From contig RAZE01000011.1 of assembly GCA_003611955.1 (NCBI GenBank), forward strand, positions 1-64,000: DNA of 64,000 nt. The letters are read 5' to 3'. Positions 60,992-64,000 of the stretch are shown piece by piece; the first letter of the stretch is position 1; every line of letters begins with the position of its first letter. The translations under genes and the position numbers were made by a program. Source of the DNA: a bacterium 1XD8-76. GTDB lineage: Bacteria; Bacillota; Clostridia; Lachnospirales; Lachnospiraceae. A model generated the notes under the pieces. The model was given only the letters and a program-made list of their open reading frames with translations. It ran no database searches and was not told where the DNA came from.

Positions 60992-61092
60992 CGGGTAGAA
61001 ACCCGAAAAACTTCGTTTTCCGGGTTCGCTTCGCTCGCCAAACGGGCGAAGAAACATCTGTTCAGACAAGTCTGACAGCTGCTTCTTTGCCC
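60992..61092 (-). repeat. Structured REP-like element in the prfC leader
   Basis: GGGCGAAGAA (61044-61053) pairs with TTCTTTGCCC (61083-61092), enclosing TCAGAC/GTCTGA. Beyond it ACCCG (61001-61005) can pair either with CGGGT at 60992 or with CGGGT at 61021-61025 (with AAAAC/GTTTT), so two mutually exclusive hairpins are possible. A GCGAGCGAAGCGA-type core is shared with the HD-gene leader near 15960. Confidence 0.55.
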
Positions 61093-61115
61093 GCCTGGTT
61101 CTGCCCTGTCCGCAT

Positions 61116-61143
61116 ATTATACCACATATCTATTTTAATTCAA
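61116..61143 (-). promoter_or_regulatory. Promoter of prfC
   Basis: Minus-strand -35 TTGAAT (61138-61143), 16-bp spacer, -10 TATAAT (61116-61121); it overlaps the last codons of spoIIIAH. Confidence 0.65.
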
Positions 61144-61926
61144 AGTGGTACTGATCACAATATTTTCGATCGGTGCTCCGGTCTTTCTCATCACAATGTC
61201 CTCGATCTGCGCCCGCTGGCTGTCGGTGAGATCGGAACTGTACACTACCACGTCCACGGTATCCCCGGTGATGCTGACCACCGCATCCTGAAATCCTCTC
61301 GCGTCGAGCAGGATCTCCGCCGACATCTCCTTCTCCGCCGTCTGTGTGAGCTCCACAATGCTGTTTAAGGCGATCTGCTTCTGATCATCCGCTATGTTGG
61401 TGCTGTTGATGATCTGCATCAGCGCAGCCTTATTTTCCGCGCGGGTCTGTTCTTTCATCAGTTTCGCGCCCTGCAGTGTGTTCACATTCACAGTGGAAGT
61501 GAACACCGCCTCCCCGGGCACCTCGCCGTCCTGCACGTCGCTGCTCTCCGCCAGCATCCCCTCTATCGATGAGAGTTCATCCTCATACCCGTCGTCCGCA
61601 TCCGTCACATCACTGTCGAGGCTCTCGATATCCGCAAGCATATCCTCATCCGAGATATCCAGGGAACCCATATCGTCGTCCGTAGCGCTCATATCGCTGT
61701 TTACTTCCATCTCCGCCAGTTCATCCGCCGTATATGTATCTTCCACCGTATACTCGATCATGGTGGCCGCCTCAGATGCGGTGTTCTCCGTCTGTTCCTC
61801 GCCGTCGCCCTCGGATATCGTGATCTGATCCGACACATCGCCCGAAAAATGCAGATAGCCGGCAACCGCGATCATCAAGGCTAAAGCCGTTATCATAAGC
61901 TGGTTCTTTTTAAATATTTTTTTCAA
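61135..61926 (-). CDS. spoIIIAH: Stage III sporulation protein AH
   Basis: A 263-residue mother-cell membrane protein with an N-terminal helix (NQLMITALALMIAVAGYLHF) and a C-terminal YscJ/FliF-like ring domain ending in IVMRKTGAPIENIVI, the part that binds SpoIIQ in the forespore to form the feeding-tube channel. Between them is an unusually long Asp/Glu/Ser-rich stretch of about 90 residues. Start is TTG after GGGGAGAAAGTT. It is the last gene of the spoIIIA operon. Confidence 0.92.
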   Translation of the reverse strand: MKKIFKKNQLMITALALMIAVAGYLHFSGDVSDQITISEGDGEEQTENTASEAATMIEYTVEDTYTADELAEMEVNSDMSATDDDMGSLDISDEDMLADIESLDSDVTDADDGYEDELSSIEGMLAESSDVQDGEVPGEAVFTSTVNVNTLQGAKLMKEQTRAENKAALMQIINSTNIADDQKQIALNSIVELTQTAEKEMSAEILLDARGFQDAVVSITGDTVDVVVYSSDLTDSQRAQIEDIVMRKTGAPIENIVISTTLN

Positions 61927-61939
61927 AACTTTCTCCCCT

Positions 61940-62611
61940 TCAAGATTTCATTCTGATTACTTTTATTCTATGCTCGTTCAAATTAAATAATACTCCAACC
62001 GCTCCAATTATATTTTCTTTTACTCTGCTGTTTCCCGCCCCCTCCGCCATCACCACCACCCCCGTCACTTCCGGAAGCTTTCTGCACACCACGTAGGGTT
62101 TCTCATTTCCGTCGGCATCCCTGATATAGATCACCTCCTCCCGCTGTCCGCTCTCCAGACTTTTCCGGCTGCCCCCGGCATTGTCCGTCTCCTCCAGATC
62201 GCTTGTTGTGATCTCCTTATCCTTCTCCAAAATCTCGGTACCCATATCCGCCACCGTGATCATCACCTTTACCTTTCCCGCCCCCTCCATACCGGAAAGC
62301 ATCTCCTCCACCCGCTGTTCCAGATGAACCACGTAAGCATCAATATCATAACCTTTGTTATTTTTAAAATTTCCCGCCTCCGCAGACTCGGTTTCCACGT
62401 TTTCCAAAGTTTCGGCGTTCTGTCCGCCTCCTGCGCTCTGTTCCTCCCCTCCGAGAGAAGACGCCCCACTCTCTCTCCCCTCCTGCCCCCTGTCCGCAGG
62501 CAGAGAAATGATCAGAAGAAGAACGCCGAGAAGCAGCAACACGATGTAATCCTCCTTTTTCATATTGCCAAGCTTTCGTCTCCATTTTTTAACGACTTTA
62601 TCAGTCAACAA
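61940..62611 (-). CDS. spoIIIAG: Stage III sporulation protein AG
   Basis: A 223-residue protein with one transmembrane helix (YIVLLLLGVLLLII), a Gly/Glu-rich linker and a C-terminal ring-building domain (GKVKVMITVADMGTEILEKD, VTGVVVMAEGAGNSRVKENI), which forms the large ring of the mother-cell channel. Start is TTG at 62611 or 62608, behind GGAGGT; it overlaps the end of spoIIIAF. Confidence 0.9.
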   Translation of the reverse strand: MLTDKVVKKWRRKLGNMKKEDYIVLLLLGVLLLIISLPADRGQEGRESGASSLGGEEQSAGGGQNAETLENVETESAEAGNFKNNKGYDIDAYVVHLEQRVEEMLSGMEGAGKVKVMITVADMGTEILEKDKEITTSDLEETDNAGGSRKSLESGQREEVIYIRDADGNEKPYVVCRKLPEVTGVVVMAEGAGNSRVKENIIGAVGVLFNLNEHRIKVIRMKS

Positions 62612-63266
62612 AGATCACCTCCAAATTCTCTTCCTCCATGCCTAAGACAAGAGCGAACTGCCTGCGAAAAGTTTCCGTATCTTCCCCGCGCTCTCCTTTC
62701 TCCTCCCTTCTCTCGTCCCTCTCCCCCGGCTTGATCTCCTCGATCTCCACCTGCTCGATCTCCGGAATTTTTGCAGGATTTCTTTCATCCGTTCCCTCCT
62801 CCTCACTCTTCGCTTCCGAAGCGGAGGCATTTTCAGCGGGAATTTTTTTGAAAAACACCTGCAATTTTTCTCCTTCCTGTTCCACTTTCTCTATCTCCAG
62901 ACCGTATTGTCGGGCAAAATAATTATAGTTTGATTTGATTTCATTTTCCGTATACTTTTCCACAAGCCCTTCCACCGGGATCCCCCCCATAAACACCTCG
63001 TCAAAGCTGTCCATATCCAGCTGTCTCGAGAGCGCCTCCTCCATGTCCCGCTGCATGCCCGCCACCGCCCCGCCCGCCGCCTGCATCTCTCCGCTCCGGA
63101 TGCCGAAGGACTGCAGGGTGTTTAAGATCATCCCCACAATTCCCGCAAGCACAAGAAGCTCCAGGATCATCCGGCAGATTTTCTCATACTTCTTCCCGCT
63201 CTGAAAATACAGAAGCGTCTGTCCGCAGATCATAAAAATACACAATTCCTTTATCTGTTCCCGCAT
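62601..63266 (-). CDS. spoIIIAF: Stage III sporulation protein AF
   Basis: A 221-residue protein with two N-terminal membrane helices (ICGQTLLYF, LELLVLAGIVGMILNTL) and a cytoplasmic or intermembrane acidic C-terminal half containing long Glu/Arg tracts (GERDERREEKGERGEDTE). The Spore_III_AF family is defined by the membrane part. GGGAGAAAT precedes the ATG. It lies 30 bp after spoIIIAE. Confidence 0.88.
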   Translation of the reverse strand: MREQIKELCIFMICGQTLLYFQSGKKYEKICRMILELLVLAGIVGMILNTLQSFGIRSGEMQAAGGAVAGMQRDMEEALSRQLDMDSFDEVFMGGIPVEGLVEKYTENEIKSNYNYFARQYGLEIEKVEQEGEKLQVFFKKIPAENASASEAKSEEEGTDERNPAKIPEIEQVEIEEIKPGERDERREEKGERGEDTETFRRQFALVLGMEEENLEVIFVD

Positions 63267-63296
63267 ATTTCTCCCACCCGTCTTCCTCCGAATCCG

Positions 63297-64000
63297 CTAC
63301 ATGCTCCTGCTCACCGCCAGCACCGTAACCGCGATGCTCAGCAAAAACAGTCCCATCCCGGTCAGAAGTACCTTGCACAGCATAAACGCCGCCTCAGCCG
63401 CCTTGTCCGAGCAGGTCGTCAGCCTGGAATGGTTCACCACCGCCCCCAGGGCGGAGGAAAGTTTCAGACAGCCCGACAGCACAAACATTTTGCACAGCGG
63501 CACCAGGCATAAAAACAGCAGCGTGACCGCAAAGAAGATGCCGACGCCGTTTCGGATCAGGATGGCTGATCCCACAAATATTTCTGAGATTCCCTCCGAT
63601 ATATTTCCCACACCGGGCACCATCCCCGCCACTTTTTTCGCCGTATTCCACTTCAGAGAGTCAATAACAGGTGTTATCATTGCCTGCAAAACCCCTACAC
63701 TGCCGATGACCCACAACAGCGCCTTCAGCAACAACTCGATCCCCCTCTTCAAACTCTGCAGCAAACCCCCCAGCCTTTCCCCCGTCCAGACACCGTTCAT
63801 AACCGCCAGCAGCATATACAGCTCTATCCCGGGCAGGGCCACGCGGCAAAGCACCTCCTCCACGCACCAGATCACAAGCAGGATCCCCTCATAGTACACA
63901 GCGGCAGTGGCGCTGCCGTTGGACATCCCGAGCGCCGCCGTGTAAGCCGGCACCAGTATCCTGACAAAATCTGTGACGGACATCAGGATCTTCTCCGTCT
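63297..64000 (-). CDS. spoIIIAE: Stage III sporulation protein AE (partial, N-terminus beyond window)
   Basis: The C-terminal 235 or so codons of SpoIIIAE, a multi-spanning mother-cell membrane protein of the engulfment channel. Blocks such as GMSNGSATAAVYYEG, KALLWVIGSVGVLQAMITPVIDSLK and AGMVPGVGNISEGISEIFVGSAILIRNGVG are typical. The frame runs open to the window edge, so the start, and spoIIIAA-AD, lie beyond 64000. Confidence 0.93.
   Translation of the reverse strand, partial: TEKILMSVTDFVRILVPAYTAALGMSNGSATAAVYYEGILLVIWCVEEVLCRVALPGIELYMLLAVMNGVWTGERLGGLLQSLKRGIELLLKALLWVIGSVGVLQAMITPVIDSLKWNTAKKVAGMVPGVGNISEGISEIFVGSAILIRNGVGIFFAVTLLFLCLVPLCKMFVLSGCLKLSSALGAVVNHSRLTTCSDKAAEAAFMLCKVLLTGMGLFLLSIAVTVLAVSRSM

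Noticed and set aside
57937..60998. Long plus-strand frames opposite the transglutaminase lipoprotein and prfC genes
   Set aside because: Arg/His-rich antisense shadows without domains; the minus-strand genes are clear.
1..64000. tRNA, rRNA, CRISPR array, prophage or complete insertion sequence
   Set aside because: None was recognised on either strand.

Overview
The window reads as a chromosome segment of an anaerobic, spore-forming Firmicute, most likely a gut Lachnospiraceae (Clostridia). The reasons are the spoIIIA operon and spoIVB embedded in the recN-argR-nadK-tlyA-dxs-ispA-xseBA-nusB core cluster, many lipoproteins and Crp/Fnr, XRE and LytTR regulators of clostridial type, strong GGAGG ribosome binding sites, and frequent TTG/GTG starts. 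I see no rRNA, tRNA, CRISPR array, complete insertion sequence or prophage. Most genes lie on the minus strand.

Region by region. 1-2.1 kb is a decaying sugar locus (a dapA-family remnant, a D-lyxose isomerase broken by an internal deletion, an intact DUF4432 gene) ending in a perfect 30-bp inverted repeat. 2.2-5.8 kb holds an XRE regulator/lipoprotein pair, azlCD and a TIGR01212 radical SAM gene. 5.9-12.1 kb is a complete nucleoside uptake and phosphorolysis operon (Crp-type regulator, BMP lipoprotein, ABC ATPase, two permeases, purine nucleoside phosphorylase) ending in a strong terminator. 12.3-15.9 kb has a small membrane protein, ogt, a sigma factor with a DUF4179 partner and an HD-domain gene. 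16.0-21.2 kb, visibly more AT-rich, carries CotH kinase - DUF4956 membrane protein - VTC polyphosphate polymerase with a divergent two-component system. 21.2-25.3 kb has MarR/GNAT and an XRE - CPBP protease - sigma factor - DUF2461 run.

25.3-29.6 kb is a four-gene GDP-L-fucose operon (gmd, fcl, manC, manA). 29.8-30.7 kb is the riboflavin ECF transporter S component under an FMN riboswitch with promoter, aptamer and terminator all visible. 30.8-34.3 kb holds AraC, CbiK, thioredoxin, a Crp/Fnr regulator and a nitroreductase-like gene; a Crp/Fnr-type palindrome lies about 41 bp upstream of the predicted trxA start point. 34.4-46.1 kb is an accessory stretch: a C45 acyltransferase with an operator-like repeat over its promoter, a single-chain response regulator/LytTR/membrane/GHKL kinase fusion, a methyltransferase, tag, a multidomain class D beta-lactamase-like protein, a C39-like peptidase and a DUF2185-DUF4241 immunity-like fusion. 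45.6-47.3 kb is an AAA ATPase plus DUF4276 (TOPRIM-like) pair that looks like a defence module.

47.4-64.0 kb returns to conserved housekeeping and sporulation genes: spoIVB, recN, argR, nadK, tlyA, dxs, ispA, xseB, xseA, nusB, an Asp23 protein, a transglutaminase lipoprotein, prfC with a long structured leader, and spoIIIAH-AG-AF-AE (the last cut by the window edge). The best candidates for under-described biology are the ATPase/DUF4276 pair placed directly after spoIVB, the VTC-DUF4956-CotH cluster, and the single-chain LytTR regulator/kinase.
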